From the NCBI GenBank assembly GCA_013042035.1, contig JABDQX010000036.1:1-5883 (forward strand): a stretch of DNA of 5,883 nt, given 5' to 3'. The position numbers and the translations under genes are program-made. This stretch comes from Gammaproteobacteria bacterium. GTDB taxonomy: Bacteria > Pseudomonadota > Gammaproteobacteria > HK1. This document shows positions 5,666 to 5,883 of the stretch, piece after piece (position 1 is the stretch's first letter; the number at the start of each line of letters is the position of its first letter). The notes under the pieces were generated by a model that was not told the DNA's origin, searched no databases, and saw nothing but the letters and a program-made list of their open reading frames with translations.

Positions 5666-5875
5666 ATGAAAAAGCTCTACACGTGGAGCGCTGAGAAAGA
5701 CGATTGGCTCAAACGTGAGCGCGGGGTTGGATTCTGGGACATAATCAATCGGATTGAGAGGGGAAATCTACTCGCAGATATAAGAAATCAAAACGCCAGG
5801 TACCCTCATCAGAAAATGTATATCGTTGAGATCACTAGTGTCCGGTTAAATTATCGAATAAATTCAACTGGATAG
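5666..5875 (+). CDS. BrnT-like toxin gene fragment, 3' end replaced
   Basis: The frame encodes 69 residues. The first ~56 look like the N-terminal part of small RelE-fold/BrnT-like toxins that I recall: an aromatic-Trp start followed by EK (KKLYTWSAEKDDWLK), RERGVGFWDIINRIERGNLL, and then RNQNARYPHQKMYIVEI, where relatives continue with a hydrophobic strand and a basic PSRK-like end. Here, after Ile at 5831-5833, the protein runs into unrelated TSVRLNYRINSTG and stops at 5873-5875. About 25 C-terminal residues of the family, including the basic end, are therefore missing. In such modules the antitoxin follows the toxin; none is visible. If expressed, the product is probably inactive. The start ATG has a fair AAGTAGA upstream. 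The family name is recalled, so the precise subfamily is uncertain; the truncation is better supported than the name. Confidence 0.55.
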   Translation: MKKLYTWSAEKDDWLKRERGVGFWDIINRIERGNLLADIRNQNARYPHQKMYIVEITSVRLNYRINSTG

Positions 5876-5883
5876 GGATATCC
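5834..5883 (-). mobile_element. Probable end of an insertion sequence interrupting the BrnT-like gene
   Basis: Similarity to the toxin family stops near 5833, and the following bases behave differently. TGTCCGGTTAAATT (5839-5852) and AATTCAACTGGATA (5861-5874) form an imperfect inverted repeat with two G-U and one mismatched position around an 8-nt loop. On the - strand a frame is open from the window edge to TAG at 5835-5837, reading DIPIQLNLFDNLTGH, a plausible transposase C-terminus ending at an element boundary. The palindrome ACTAGT (5834-5839) marks the junction. The element itself is outside the window, so its family cannot be named; it could also be a different recombination join. Confidence 0.4.

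Noticed and set aside
1..5883. CRISPR array, tRNA or rRNA gene
   Set aside because: No regularly spaced repeat array, cloverleaf with CCA-type end or rRNA-like conserved stretch was seen on either strand.

Overview
This window is a chromosomal stretch, roughly mid-50s % GC by eye, from a proteobacterium. It is most likely a gammaproteobacterium, given the xseB-ispA pair, a FolE2-type GTP cyclohydrolase and an IlvI-like acetolactate synthase. The species cannot be named from the sequence. All confident genes lie on the + strand and almost all are housekeeping metabolism; only the last ~220 bp look like accessory DNA.

Layout. (a) 1-939 is the 3' part of a ChaN/Tiki-superfamily haem-binding-type protein with a C-terminal PDZ domain; its N-terminus is outside the window. 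(b) 940-1067 holds a long hairpin overlapping the stop codon and a 17-bp-period tandem repeat. (c) 1068-1391 is xseB (exonuclease VII small subunit). (d) 1531-2460 is ispA (farnesyl diphosphate synthase). (e) 2461-2847 is queD (6-carboxytetrahydropterin synthase), starting at the base after the ispA stop. (f) 2848-2969 is a gap with an inverted repeat and an unexpected near-copy of the ispA translation start. (g) 2970-3818 is folE2 (GTP cyclohydrolase IB). (h) 3823-5544 is the catalytic subunit of acetolactate synthase, 4 nt after folE2 and followed by a probable terminator. (i) 5666-5875 is the start of a small BrnT-like toxin gene whose 3' end appears replaced by the end of a mobile element (about 5834-5883).

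How the genes work together. FolE2 turns GTP into 7,8-dihydroneopterin triphosphate, and QueD converts that into 6-carboxy-5,6,7,8-tetrahydropterin, so these neighbours are the first two steps toward queuosine/7-deazaguanine. The FolE2 product also feeds folate synthesis. IspA makes the C15 precursor of quinones, undecaprenyl phosphate and haem side chains. Acetolactate synthase opens the branched-chain amino acid pathway. In many gammaproteobacteria ispA is followed by dxs and then often folE2 (from memory); here queD is in the place of dxs.

I see no complete new defence or biosynthetic system. The most unusual points are the duplicated ispA start region in front of folE2 (27 of 31 bases identical), the queD-for-dxs arrangement, and the toxin gene cut off at a probable insertion-sequence junction.
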